The notes: generated by a model from the sequence alone, not told the origin. DNA of 12,149 nucleotides from Desulfobacteraceae bacterium (GCA_003354055.1 PIVQ01000150.1:1-12149), one strand, 5' to 3'; shown: positions 1 through 6,482, counted from the first letter of the stretch. Numbers and translations: made by a program.

Positions 1-104
1 CTGATCCGTCCACCTTTCAGCGGGCGTTCAAACGATGGACCGGTATAGCTCCCGGGCAATATAAAGAAGAGTTTCAGGGCACATCGAAGTACCCCCATCA
101 ATAG
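1..104 (+). CDS. AraC-family transcriptional regulator, C-terminal end (partial, 5' end outside window)
   Basis: The frame whose first full codon is at 3 reads DPSTFQRAFKRWTGIAPGQY, then 13 more residues and a TAG stop at 102-104. The core (S-x-F-x-R-A-F-K-R-W-T-G-x-x-P-x-x-Y) is the signature of the second helix-turn-helix of AraC/XylS regulators, which binds DNA next to target promoters. Only this end is present, so the ligand-binding or partner domain and the target genes cannot be judged. It runs in the same direction as the downstream genes but is separated from the next gene by about 400 bp carrying a separate sigma-54 promoter, so it is probably not in the same operon. It could belong to a neighbouring, unrelated locus. 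Confidence 0.85.
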   Translation, partial: DPSTFQRAFKRWTGIAPGQYKEEFQGTSKYPHQ

Positions 105-139
105 GATTACACGTTCACCTTGTCATCCCGAGAACCATA

Positions 140-175
140 TGTATAGTTTTCTATACACGTATAGGATCCTATGCC
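140..175 (+). promoter_or_regulatory. Two abutting 18-bp operator-like sites (probable activator binding sites)
   Basis: The sequence holds TGTATAGTTTTCTATACA (140-157, a perfect 7-bp inverted repeat around TTTT), followed without a gap by CGTATAGGATCCTATGCC (158-175), which contains the 12-bp palindrome ATAGGATCCTAT. Both fit the pattern GTATAG-N4-CTAT-N-C. The same pattern recurs at 230-247, 6163-6198 and 6250-6267, always upstream of a -24/-12 promoter. The location, about 175-210 bp before the promoter, suits the remote enhancer sites used by sigma-54 activators. Binding by the activator encoded at 4779-6158 is an inference. Confidence 0.65.
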
Positions 176-190
176 TTTCACACGTATTTA

Positions 191-204
191 GCCCCTGCAG
201 GGGC
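191..204. repeat. 14-bp perfect GC-rich palindrome
   Basis: GCCCCTGCAGGGGC reads the same on both strands. As RNA it could fold into a 5-bp stem with a TGCA loop. There is no T-run after it, so it is a poor intrinsic terminator for the upstream AraC-type gene. It lies in the gap between the tandem sites and the third 18-bp site and does not resemble their motif. Its role is unknown. Confidence 0.35.
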
Positions 205-229
205 ACGCCGGCGGCACCGACCATGAATG

Positions 230-247
230 TGTAGAATTTTCTATTCG
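230..247 (+). promoter_or_regulatory. Third 18-bp operator-like site upstream of the fusion dehydrogenase gene
   Basis: TGTAGAATTTTCTATTCG contains the palindrome TAGAA-TT-TTCTA (232-243). It shares TGTA at its start and CTATTCG at its end with the site at 6250-6267; over 19 bp (230-248 against 6250-6268) the two agree at 15 positions. It sits 54 bp after the tandem pair and 102 bp before the -24/-12 promoter, matching the arrangement in front of the acyl-CoA dehydrogenase gene. It is a likely proximal enhancer site for the local sigma-54 activator (inference). Confidence 0.6.
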
Positions 248-349
248 CAGGCAGCGATTTATCCAAAACTATGAAAAATATTTTTTTTGACCTTCCCGAC
301 CCTTTACATTAAGGGCTTTGCACGTCCGGCCACTTTGCTTCTCCGGAAC

Positions 350-365
350 CGGCATGGACTTTGCT
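350..365 (+). promoter_or_regulatory. Candidate sigma-54 (-24/-12) promoter for the fusion dehydrogenase
   Basis: CGGCATGGACTTTGCT has GG at 351-352 and GC at 363-364, exactly the 12-bp step required by the known TGGCAC-N5-TTGCA consensus. It matches GGCA at -24 and TTGC at -12. The promoter at 6359-6374 is 15/18 identical over the extended element. Transcription would start near 376, leaving an untranslated leader of about 137 nt before the ATG at 513. An A/T-rich stretch at 272-289, including a run of eight T, lies between the operator sites and the promoter and may ease DNA bending. Confidence 0.7.
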
Positions 366-512
366 CTAACTACATGCCGGGCAAACATAAACTTACAAAC
401 GTCACATCTGCATCAACCATCAGACTATGTATATCAATGTCTGCACAAATGGTGTGCCCTTTGTTACGGCCCGCGGTCTTTTCAGGTAAACATATAGTTA
501 AAGGAGACGAAT

Positions 513-3173
513 ATGGAGTCGTACAAATTGTTCATCAACGGAGAATTTGTGGATGCTGCAGACCAAAGGGATTTTATAAGTTATGACCCGGGGACGGAAC
601 AGCCCATTGCCCAGGTTGCCCAGGCAGGAGAGACAGATGCGGTAAGGGCCATTGAGGCGGCCCGGGAGGCCTTTGACCATGGAGAATGGCCGCGGCTGAC
701 TCCCAAGGAGCGGGCAGCAAGAGTGTATACATTTGCCGATCAAATAAGTATTTTAGGGGCGCGGCTTGCCGTCATAGAGGCCATGGACGCCGGCCAGGTA
801 ATCCGTCTGACCAAATTCTGGCCATCCAACGGATCGGGCTTGATGCGGAACCTGGCCCATCATGCAGCCAACCATTTCCCCTGGAAAGAAGAGATTCCAT
901 ACTCAGGCAATGTGGCGGCACCGGGCCGGGACTATATCTTAAGAGAACCCGTAGGCGTCTGTGCCGGTATCATCCCGTGGAATTTCCCGGCAAGCATGGC
1001 GTTCTGGAAGATCTCTCATTCCATTATCATGGGCAATACCATTGTACTCAAGCCCGCCACTCAGACCCCCTTAAGCGCCCTGCTTATCGCTGAAGCCGCA
1101 AAAGCCGCAGGAATTCCCCCAGGTGTCATCAATGTGATTCCCGGCCAGGGGAGGGATATCGGAAAAGTTTTATGCACTCACCCCATGGTGGACAAGGTCT
1201 CTTTCACCGGCAGCACTCAAGTGGGCACACAGGTCATGAAAATGGCTGCGGATACTGTCAAAAAGGTCACCCTTGAGCTGGGTGGGAAATCCGCCAACAT
1301 CATTCTGGATGATGCGGATATGGATGTGGCGGTGAACGGTGCGGTTTTCGGTACCTTCTTCCACCAGGGTCAGGTCTGCGAGTCAGGCACCCGGATCCTG
1401 GTATCCAAATCCCGGTATGATGAATTTGTGGAAAAGATGAAAATCCGTGCTGAAGGCTTGCGGGTGGGCTATCAGCTCATGCCAGACAGCCATATGGGCC
1501 CCCTGATCAGTGCCCAGCAACTTTCTACAGTGGAAGATTATGTCAGAATCGGCAAAGAAGAAGGGGCGGACCTGGTCTTTGGCGGCAACAGGACCCAGGC
1601 GGAAGGAATCAGCGGCGGCTTCTATTTCCAGCCCACCATTTTTGCCAATGTCGACAACAAGATGCGCATTGCACAGGAAGAGATATTCGGTCCTGTGGTC
1701 GCGGTGATTCCCTATGAAGATGAAGAGGAGGCCGTTGCCATTGCCAATGACTCCACTTACGGCCTTGCCGGCGGTGTATTTTCAGGCAGTAATAAACGGG
1801 CGGAAAATATTGCAAGACAAATTCGGACCGGCACCATGTGGGTCAACTCTTACCACGCCTTCGGTGATTTCTGCCCGTTCGGCGGATACAAACAGTCCGG
1901 ATTTGGACGGGAAATGGGACCCTCGGGCCTGTCTGAATTTGTCCAGGTCAAGCGGGTTCATTTCAGCGCCTATGAGGCCCTTGGCAGCAACAATGCCATG
2001 GGGATTATCTCTGATGAGCGCAAAAACCCCTATGTTCAGTACAATTGCCCCACCAATATTATTTTCGGCAAGGGCAGCCTGCCGGCCATTTACAAGGAAG
2101 TGGGAAAACTTAACAGCTCAAGAGCCATGATCATCACCGACCCGGGTGTTCGCAAGCTAGGGCTGACCAAAATGGTGGAAGAGGCACTGGTGGAATACTG
2201 TGTGGGCGTCTTTGACGGGGTGGAACAGGACTCCTCACTGGATACCGTTGATGCAGCCACAAAACAGGCCCGTGAGCTGAACGCCGACTGTATTGTCAGT
2301 GTCGGCGGCGGCAGCGTTATTGACACGGCAAAGGCCGTATGCGTCACCCTGAAAAACGGCGGATCCGCCAATGATCATATTGCAATGCTGCGGCTCCAGG
2401 AACCCCAGACACCCCACATTGTCATCCCCACCACCTCGGGAACGGGCAGTGAAGTGACCAATGTGGCCGTGATTAAAAACAAGGCGGTGGGACGAAAGGT
2501 CTACCTTCTGGATCCCAGGATTGTTCCCAATACCGCCATCCTTGATCCCAGGTTCACAGTCGGACTTCCCCAGGGACTTACCGTGACCACAGCCATGGAT
2601 GCCATGACTCATGCCATCGAGGCATTGACCTCCGTCCGGTCCCAACCCCTGTGCGACGGCCAGTCCCTCCAGGCCATCCGCCTGATCCGGGAAAACCTGC
2701 CAAAGGTGGTTAAAAACAACAACGATGAAACCGCCCGGGGCAATCTCCAGCTGGCAGCGACCATGGCCGGATGGGCATTCGGCATCGCCCAGGTAGGCCT
2801 GGTCCATGCCATGGCCCATACTGTTGGCGCCCTGCACAATGTCCCCCACGGGGCTGCCTGCGGCATAATCCTCCCTAAAGTCATGCGGTTCAATGCAGAA
2901 GAGGCAGCAGACAAACTGAGCATGGCTGCCCAGGCATTGGGCGTCAATATCACTGAACTCTCCCCCAAAGAGGCAGCTCTTGCCAGTGCGGATGCCATTG
3001 AGGAACTGTTGGCGCAAGTCGGCCACCCCATGGCCCTTAAGGATGTGGGTGTTCCTGAAGAAAACCTTGATAATTGCGCCATGCACGCCATAGGCGATGC
3101 GGCCGCAATTTTCAACGCCAGACCCATTACAAATCCCCAGGAAGTCGTCGATCTCTTTCACCAGGTGTATTAA
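513..3173 (+). CDS. Bifunctional aldehyde dehydrogenase / iron-containing alcohol dehydrogenase fusion
   Basis: This 886-residue protein joins two complete dehydrogenases. Residues ~1-485 form a classical NAD(P)+-dependent aldehyde dehydrogenase: PWNFP (155-159, Asn157), FTGSTQVG (231-238), LELGGKS with general base Glu255, GQVC with catalytic Cys289, and EEIFGPV (389-395). Residues ~505-886 form a group III iron-dependent alcohol dehydrogenase: the nucleotide-binding GGGS (598-601) and all four expected metal ligands, Asp696, His700, His765 and His779. The linker is only about 20 residues. The gene probably oxidises an alcohol to an aldehyde and then to the free acid in the cytoplasm, possibly with channelling. 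The order resembles AdhE, but the aldehyde half is the hydrolytic Cys/Glu type rather than the CoA-acylating type. The start has a good ribosome site, AAGGAG at 501-506, 6 nt before ATG. The substrate is unknown; the nearby beta-oxidation genes suggest fatty or medium-chain alcohols. No frame break is seen across the joint. Confidence 0.93.
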   Translation: MESYKLFINGEFVDAADQRDFISYDPGTEQPIAQVAQAGETDAVRAIEAAREAFDHGEWPRLTPKERAARVYTFADQISILGARLAVIEAMDAGQVIRLTKFWPSNGSGLMRNLAHHAANHFPWKEEIPYSGNVAAPGRDYILREPVGVCAGIIPWNFPASMAFWKISHSIIMGNTIVLKPATQTPLSALLIAEAAKAAGIPPGVINVIPGQGRDIGKVLCTHPMVDKVSFTGSTQVGTQVMKMAADTVKKVTLELGGKSANIILDDADMDVAVNGAVFGTFFHQGQVCESGTRILVSKSRYDEFVEKMKIRAEGLRVGYQLMPDSHMGPLISAQQLSTVEDYVRIGKEEGADLVFGGNRTQAEGISGGFYFQPTIFANVDNKMRIAQEEIFGPVVAVIPYEDEEEAVAIANDSTYGLAGGVFSGSNKRAENIARQIRTGTMWVNSYHAFGDFCPFGGYKQSGFGREMGPSGLSEFVQVKRVHFSAYEALGSNNAMGIISDERKNPYVQYNCPTNIIFGKGSLPAIYKEVGKLNSSRAMIITDPGVRKLGLTKMVEEALVEYCVGVFDGVEQDSSLDTVDAATKQARELNADCIVSVGGGSVIDTAKAVCVTLKNGGSANDHIAMLRLQEPQTPHIVIPTTSGTGSEVTNVAVIKNKAVGRKVYLLDPRIVPNTAILDPRFTVGLPQGLTVTTAMDAMTHAIEALTSVRSQPLCDGQSLQAIRLIRENLPKVVKNNNDETARGNLQLAATMAGWAFGIAQVGLVHAMAHTVGALHNVPHGAACGIILPKVMRFNAEEAADKLSMAAQALGVNITELSPKEAALASADAIEELLAQVGHPMALKDVGVPEENLDNCAMHAIGDAAAIFNARPITNPQEVVDLFHQVY

Positions 3174-3207
3174 ACATCCGCTGTTCGGGTTGGCACAAAA
3201 GGTTTGC

Positions 3208-3241
3208 GGACACCGTTGCAGAATTATCGGGCACGGTGTCC
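3208..3241 (+). other. Weak inverted repeat after the fusion gene
   Basis: GGACACCG (3208-3215) and CGGTGTCC (3234-3241) are perfect 8-bp complements with an 18-nt loop. No T-run follows, so it is unlikely to be a full terminator. It may stabilise the message end or partly reduce read-through into the porin gene. Confidence 0.3.
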
Positions 3242-3285
3242 CGACCTTCAAATTCCTATTGGATATCCAGGTGGTAAACCGATGG

Positions 3286-3308
3286 ACAACCGGCGAGCAA
3301 ACGGTTGT
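3286..3308 (+). other. Small hairpin in the porin leader
   Basis: ACAACCG (3286-3292) pairs with CGGTTGT (3302-3308) across a 9-nt loop. It ends 12 nt before the porin's ribosome-binding site and leaves that site free. A role in mRNA stability or translation is possible but not shown. Confidence 0.25.
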
Positions 3309-3320
3309 TAAATGAAAACC

Positions 3321-3327
3321 AAAGGAG
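3321..3327 (+). promoter_or_regulatory. Ribosome-binding site that fixes the porin start
   Basis: AAAGGAG lies 5 nt before the ATG at 3333. An in-frame ATG at 3312 lies upstream of this site and would put seven charged or polar residues before the signal peptide. The site favours 3333 as the true start. Confidence 0.75.
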
Positions 3328-3332
3328 AAAAG

Positions 3333-4433
3333 ATGAAAAGATTAACGGCAATAATTGCGACACTTCTCTTGCTGACGGGCGCAGCTTCGGCTGCAGACTG
3401 GAACTTCTACGGATCCGCCCGTGTCTCCACATTCCACACTGACTTTGAAAAAGATCCTTTCAACAGTGGCGCAGATACAGATAATTATGAACAGAACCTC
3501 AACGGCAATGCCCGTATCGGTGCACGAGTAAAGGTCAGCGACAGCCTGTCGGGACGGTTTGAATACGGGGCATTGGGCGGTGATGCCAATATCCGTATTT
3601 TATGGGGGGAGTGGGATTTCGGCCCAGGCAAACTGGGGGTCGGCCAGCATTACACCCCCCTGCTGTTCGCTTATTCCAATCAGGTTTACAATATGCAGGG
3701 CTTTAACAAGGGCGACCTGAACATGAGTGCATTCGGCATGCTCTACGGTAACCGTAAGGCCATGGTCCGCCTTAAATTCGGCGGGTTTCAGATTGCAGCG
3801 GTTGAGCCCGTGGATACCTACAGTAACAAGGCATTCCTGGAGGCCAATTTAGGATATTCCACAGAGACCCGCATGCCCGCCATCCAGGCAAGATACAAAT
3901 ACGAACAGGACAACTGGCATCTCCAGGCAGCCGGCGGGTACTGCACATTTGATATTATCAACGGCACCCAGGAATATGCCGTGAATTCATGGGTAGCCGC
4001 AGTCGGCGGAAGAGTAAACGTCGGGCCGGCCTATTTCAAGGGCAATCTCTGGACAGGGGTCAATGCCGCAAACCTGAACGCCATTATGGTCAGCAACGAC
4101 ATTGCATCGGCACCCGGGGAACTGGATGGTGACGGACTGGGATATGCGGTTTTCAACGGCTCCGAAGTCATTGACAAAGATGCATTCGGCGCCTTGATCG
4201 TGGCCGGTTATGCCATCAACAAGGGCATTCATCTTGAAGCCGGATACGGGTATGTCAAAACAGAAGAGGATACGGCAGGGGCCGAAAAAGACGACATAGA
4301 CACCTACTATATTCAATCCACCATTTTTCTGGCACCCGGTGTATTCCTAACACCTGAGATCGGCCGGTATAATATGAATCAGAATAATGCAGACGTAGTC
4401 TACTACGGTATCAAATGGCAGATTAACTTCTAA
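3333..4433 (+). CDS. Outer-membrane beta-barrel porin
   Basis: From the ATG at 3333 the product has 366 residues and opens with a clean Sec signal peptide: Lys2-Arg3, a hydrophobic core (TAIIATLLLL) and an ASA cleavage site near residue 20. The mature part starts ADWNFYGSARVST, a typical first porin strand. It is rich in alternating aromatic/polar strands and glycine turns, and ends in Phe (IKWQINF), the terminal signal recognised by the outer-membrane BAM machinery. The size (~346 mature residues) is usual for a general or substrate-type 16-stranded porin. It follows the fusion dehydrogenase by 159 bp in the same direction and ends at a strong terminator, so the two may share the sigma-54 transcript. 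No clear promoter of its own is seen. A role in letting alcohols, fatty acids or related compounds across the outer membrane is inferred from position only. Confidence 0.85.
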   Translation: MKRLTAIIATLLLLTGAASAADWNFYGSARVSTFHTDFEKDPFNSGADTDNYEQNLNGNARIGARVKVSDSLSGRFEYGALGGDANIRILWGEWDFGPGKLGVGQHYTPLLFAYSNQVYNMQGFNKGDLNMSAFGMLYGNRKAMVRLKFGGFQIAAVEPVDTYSNKAFLEANLGYSTETRMPAIQARYKYEQDNWHLQAAGGYCTFDIINGTQEYAVNSWVAAVGGRVNVGPAYFKGNLWTGVNAANLNAIMVSNDIASAPGELDGDGLGYAVFNGSEVIDKDAFGALIVAGYAINKGIHLEAGYGYVKTEEDTAGAEKDDIDTYYIQSTIFLAPGVFLTPEIGRYNMNQNNADVVYYGIKWQINF

Positions 4434-4474
4434 CCCGCCTGCATGGGTTGAATCATTCACCACCACCTGGACAT

Positions 4475-4507
4475 GGCCTGGTAATCCCCACGGATTACCG
4501 GGCCTTT
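4475..4507 (+). terminator. Rho-independent terminator after the porin gene
   Basis: GGCCTGGTAATCC (4475-4487) pairs with GGATTACCGGGCC (4492-4504) over 13 bp with one G-U pair and a 4-nt CCAC loop, followed by TTT and C/T-rich sequence. It lies 41 nt after the porin stop and closes the fusion-dehydrogenase/porin unit. The T-run is short, but the stem is strong. Confidence 0.8.
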
Positions 4508-4778
4508 CTCCGTTTACGGGATAGCGAGAGCGGCGAGAACAGCTGGATTATAAAACCCGTCCCCTTTCCCTGAGCCGGATAACATGCTATGCAGAATGCA
4601 AGGCTTGGTTAGGCGGAGTATCAACAACAAACCTCCCAGGTAGTTGGCGTGGCATTTCCAAAGACAGCTATCCATTGAGGCTGGTCGTTTTTGAACGGGT
4701 GATTTTAATTTGATGCCACGCCTTAATTGCGAGAAGTTGCGAACTTTTATGTCAACCTAGAAAAAGAGTTCTTTTACC
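4508..4778. other. Intergenic region before the sigma-54 activator gene
   Basis: About 270 bp without a convincing gene. None of the 18-bp operator motifs and no -24/-12 element with correct spacing is present, so the activator gene is probably made from an ordinary housekeeping-type promoter that I cannot place with confidence. A short direct repeat, TTGCGA at 4727-4732 and 4738-4743, lies 36 nt before the start codon. A 10-bp long-range inverted repeat in this stretch is listed separately. Confidence 0.5.
4646..4722. repeat. 10-bp inverted repeat bracketing a 57-bp segment
   Basis: GGCGTGGCAT (4646-4655) and ATGCCACGCC (4713-4722) are perfect reverse complements, 57 bp apart, in otherwise gene-free DNA. 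Possibilities are a structured leader or small RNA, two half-sites for a regulator, or a small mobile-element remnant. No target-site duplication is evident. The function is not known. Confidence 0.45.
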
Positions 4779-6158
4779 ATGGATGATACAGAAAACAGGC
4801 TGTCCCCGGATCTCCTATCGGCATTACTCAACAACCCCTACGAACACATTGTAGTCATTGACACAGACGGCATTGTCCAGTTTATGAGCAAAGCGTTTGA
4901 ACGGGTTTACCCCGTTGTAACGGCAGATGCCATAGGTAAGCATCTAACCGAGGTGCTGCCTGAAAGCGAACTTGCCCAGGTCCTGGATACCGGACGGGCT
5001 CAGTTCGGGGACTATATCACCATAGGCGGGGAAAAAAGGATTACGGCCAGAATCCCGCTGACCAAAGACGGAACCCTCATCGGTGCTGCAGGTAAACTCA
5101 TGTTTCCGGATCCCTCCAAGTTAAAACTGCTCTATGAAAAAATAGAATCCCTGGAATCAACCCTGGACCATTACAAAGACGAGCTGAGCCATATTTACGG
5201 TATAAGGTACTCCTTTGAAGAGATTATTGGTACCTCCCACATACTGAAGGAGGCCAAAGAACTGGCCCGACTGGCCGCAGACAACGAATCTCCTGTGATC
5301 ATCACCGGAGAATCCGGCACCGGAAAAGAGCTGTTCTCCCAGGCCATCCACAGGGCCAGCAACCGGGGCAGGCAGAATTTTGTCAGGGTAAATTGCGCCG
5401 CCATTCCCAAGGACTTGTTTGAGGCCGAGATGTTCGGATACGAACCGGGGGCCTTTACCGGTGCCAGCCGAAAAGGGAAACCGGGAAAATTTGAAATCGC
5501 AGACAAGGGGACCATCTTCCTTGATGAAATCGGGGACATGCCCCTGAAAATGCAGATCAAACTCATGAGGGTTCTTCAGGAGAAAGAGGTGGAGCGGATC
5601 GGCGGCAACAAACCCCGCCGTATCAACTTCAGAATTATCAGCGCCACAAATCAGGACCTGGAAGAGGCAGTGGCTAAACAGGAATTCCGCCTGGATCTTT
5701 ATTACAGACTCAACGTCATTAACATCAGGTTACCCTCCCTGCGGGAAATACCCCAGGATATCCCATTGATTTTTAACCATATCCTTGAGAAACTGCTTGA
5801 AGAGGATAAACGACCGGTCCCCGAAGTAACACCCGAAGCCATGGCCACCCTTCAGCGGTATACATGGCCGGGCAATGTCAGGGAGTTAAGAAACGTTGCT
5901 GAACGGGCCATGATCATACACCAGAATAACCGGATCAAACTTTCCGACCTGCCAATAGCTGTTCAGGAGGCCGTACCCGGTCCACCCCAAGCGTCTTATC
6001 TAACCACCTCTTTAAAAACCCTCATGGAGGACACCGAACGCAACGCCATTGCCCAGGCCCTGAAACAGACAGAGAACAACCGCCTCAAAGCCTCCCAGAT
6101 TTTAGGCATTCACAGGACCGGTCTTTACCAGAAAATGAAGAAATATCAGATGGTTTAA
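4779..6158 (+). CDS. PAS-domain sigma-54-dependent transcriptional activator, Fis family
   Basis: This 459-residue bacterial enhancer-binding protein has three parts. An N-terminal PAS-like sensor covers ~10-110 (HIVVIDTDGIVQFMSKAFERV), followed by a helical, probably coiled-coil linker at ~112-140. The AAA+ domain covers ~148-385 with Walker A GESGTGKE (177-184), the sigma-54-contacting loop GAFTGA (224-229), Walker B FLDE (247-250), the arginine-finger region FRLDLYYRLN (303-312) and WPGNVREL (363-370). A Fis-type helix-turn-helix lies at ~425-455. All catalytic motifs are intact. There is no receiver domain, so control is probably by a ligand or cofactor sensed by the PAS domain rather than by phosphorylation. 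It lies between two units that each carry a sigma-54 promoter and matching 18-bp sites, and its stop is 4 bp from the first of the downstream sites, making it their likely activator. The ribosome site is weak (an A/G-rich stretch 9-18 nt upstream), suggesting low expression. Confidence 0.93.
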   Translation: MDDTENRLSPDLLSALLNNPYEHIVVIDTDGIVQFMSKAFERVYPVVTADAIGKHLTEVLPESELAQVLDTGRAQFGDYITIGGEKRITARIPLTKDGTLIGAAGKLMFPDPSKLKLLYEKIESLESTLDHYKDELSHIYGIRYSFEEIIGTSHILKEAKELARLAADNESPVIITGESGTGKELFSQAIHRASNRGRQNFVRVNCAAIPKDLFEAEMFGYEPGAFTGASRKGKPGKFEIADKGTIFLDEIGDMPLKMQIKLMRVLQEKEVERIGGNKPRRINFRIISATNQDLEEAVAKQEFRLDLYYRLNVINIRLPSLREIPQDIPLIFNHILEKLLEEDKRPVPEVTPEAMATLQRYTWPGNVRELRNVAERAMIIHQNNRIKLSDLPIAVQEAVPGPPQASYLTTSLKTLMEDTERNAIAQALKQTENNRLKASQILGIHRTGLYQKMKKYQMV

Positions 6159-6162
6159 GCCC

Positions 6163-6198
6163 TGTATAGAATCGTATACGTGAATACGATTCTATACA
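6163..6198. promoter_or_regulatory. 36-bp inverted repeat made of two abutting 18-bp operator-like sites
   Basis: Arms of 15 bp (6163-6177 and 6184-6198) are perfect reverse complements around the 6-nt spacer ACGTGA. Each half is one 18-bp site: TGTATAGAATCGTATACG on the + strand and TGTATAGAATCGTATTCA on the - strand. Both match the pattern seen at 140-175 and 230-247. It starts 5 nt after the activator's stop codon and lies about 160-195 bp before the -24/-12 promoter at 6359. The lack of a T-run after it argues against a terminator as its main role. It is probably the distal enhancer of the acyl-CoA dehydrogenase operon. Confidence 0.65.
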
Positions 6199-6249
6199 AA
6201 CCCCCGTATGGGTTCCGTATCAAGGAGTTCCCCGCATTTCCCCCTAAAC

Positions 6250-6267
6250 TGTAGTTGATTCTATTCG
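6250..6267 (+). promoter_or_regulatory. Third 18-bp operator-like site upstream of the acyl-CoA dehydrogenase operon
   Basis: TGTAGTTGATTCTATTCG matches the site at 230-247 closely, including TGTAG at the start and TTCTATTCG at the end. It is 51 bp after the 36-bp inverted repeat and 91 bp before the -24/-12 promoter. It is the proximal element of the two-plus-one layout shared by both control regions. Confidence 0.58.
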
Positions 6268-6358
6268 CTTTCCGCGATTCATTACCGCCAAAGACACAAA
6301 TCAATAATACCCTTTAATTACGTATAGTTAAAAGCAATTAATCCACTTTCCCAACCTG

Positions 6359-6374
6359 CGGCATGGTTGTTGCT
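6359..6374 (+). promoter_or_regulatory. Candidate sigma-54 (-24/-12) promoter for the beta-oxidation operon
   Basis: CGGCATGGTTGTTGCT has GG at 6360-6361 and GC at 6372-6373 with the exact spacing required. It shares CGGCATGG and TTGCTCT with the promoter at 350-365. The start point would fall near 6385, giving a leader of about 100 nt before the ATG at 6487. Together with the upstream operator sites it makes the operon a likely target of the activator encoded just upstream. Confidence 0.72.
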
Positions 6375-6475
6375 CTTCTTAGAAGGCATCTACGTTACAG
6401 GGCAACCCGGGGTATCATAACCCAAACGGCCCCTAAGCAGTTGTCCCTACTGCACTGAATTGACCAAGAAACATG

Positions 6476-6482
6476 AAGGAGG
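6476..6482 (+). promoter_or_regulatory. Ribosome-binding site that fixes the acyl-CoA dehydrogenase start
   Basis: AAGGAGG, a near-perfect Shine-Dalgarno sequence, is 4 nt before the ATG at 6487. The frame stays open upstream to a TTG at 6460, but that codon would translate through the ribosome site itself. The ATG is therefore preferred. Confidence 0.85.

Noticed and set aside
287..586. 99-codon + strand open frame overlapping the leader and start of the fusion gene
   Set aside because: It begins upstream of the proposed transcription start, has no ribosome site, and overlaps a certain gene in another frame; its product has no recognisable features.
3190..3220. TTGGCAC followed by TTTGC, resembling a sigma-54 promoter for the porin
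   Set aside because: The GG-to-GC step is 14 bp, two more than allowed. A second reading using TTGCA at 3216-3220 lacks the -24 GG. No 18-bp operator sites lie upstream.
2235..3251. 338-codon frame on the - strand opposite the alcohol dehydrogenase domain
   Set aside because: It mirrors a well-supported coding region with intact iron-ligand motifs; its Gly/His/Cys-rich translation is typical of an antisense shadow.
4605..4615. GGTTAGGC resembling an integron recombination core
   Set aside because: No matching partner core or imperfect palindrome typical of attC sites was found nearby, and no cassette or integrase is present.
6298..6311. AATCAA core resembling an integration host factor site between operator and promoter
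   Set aside because: The second half of the consensus (TTR after four bases) is missing; only an A/T-rich tendency remains.
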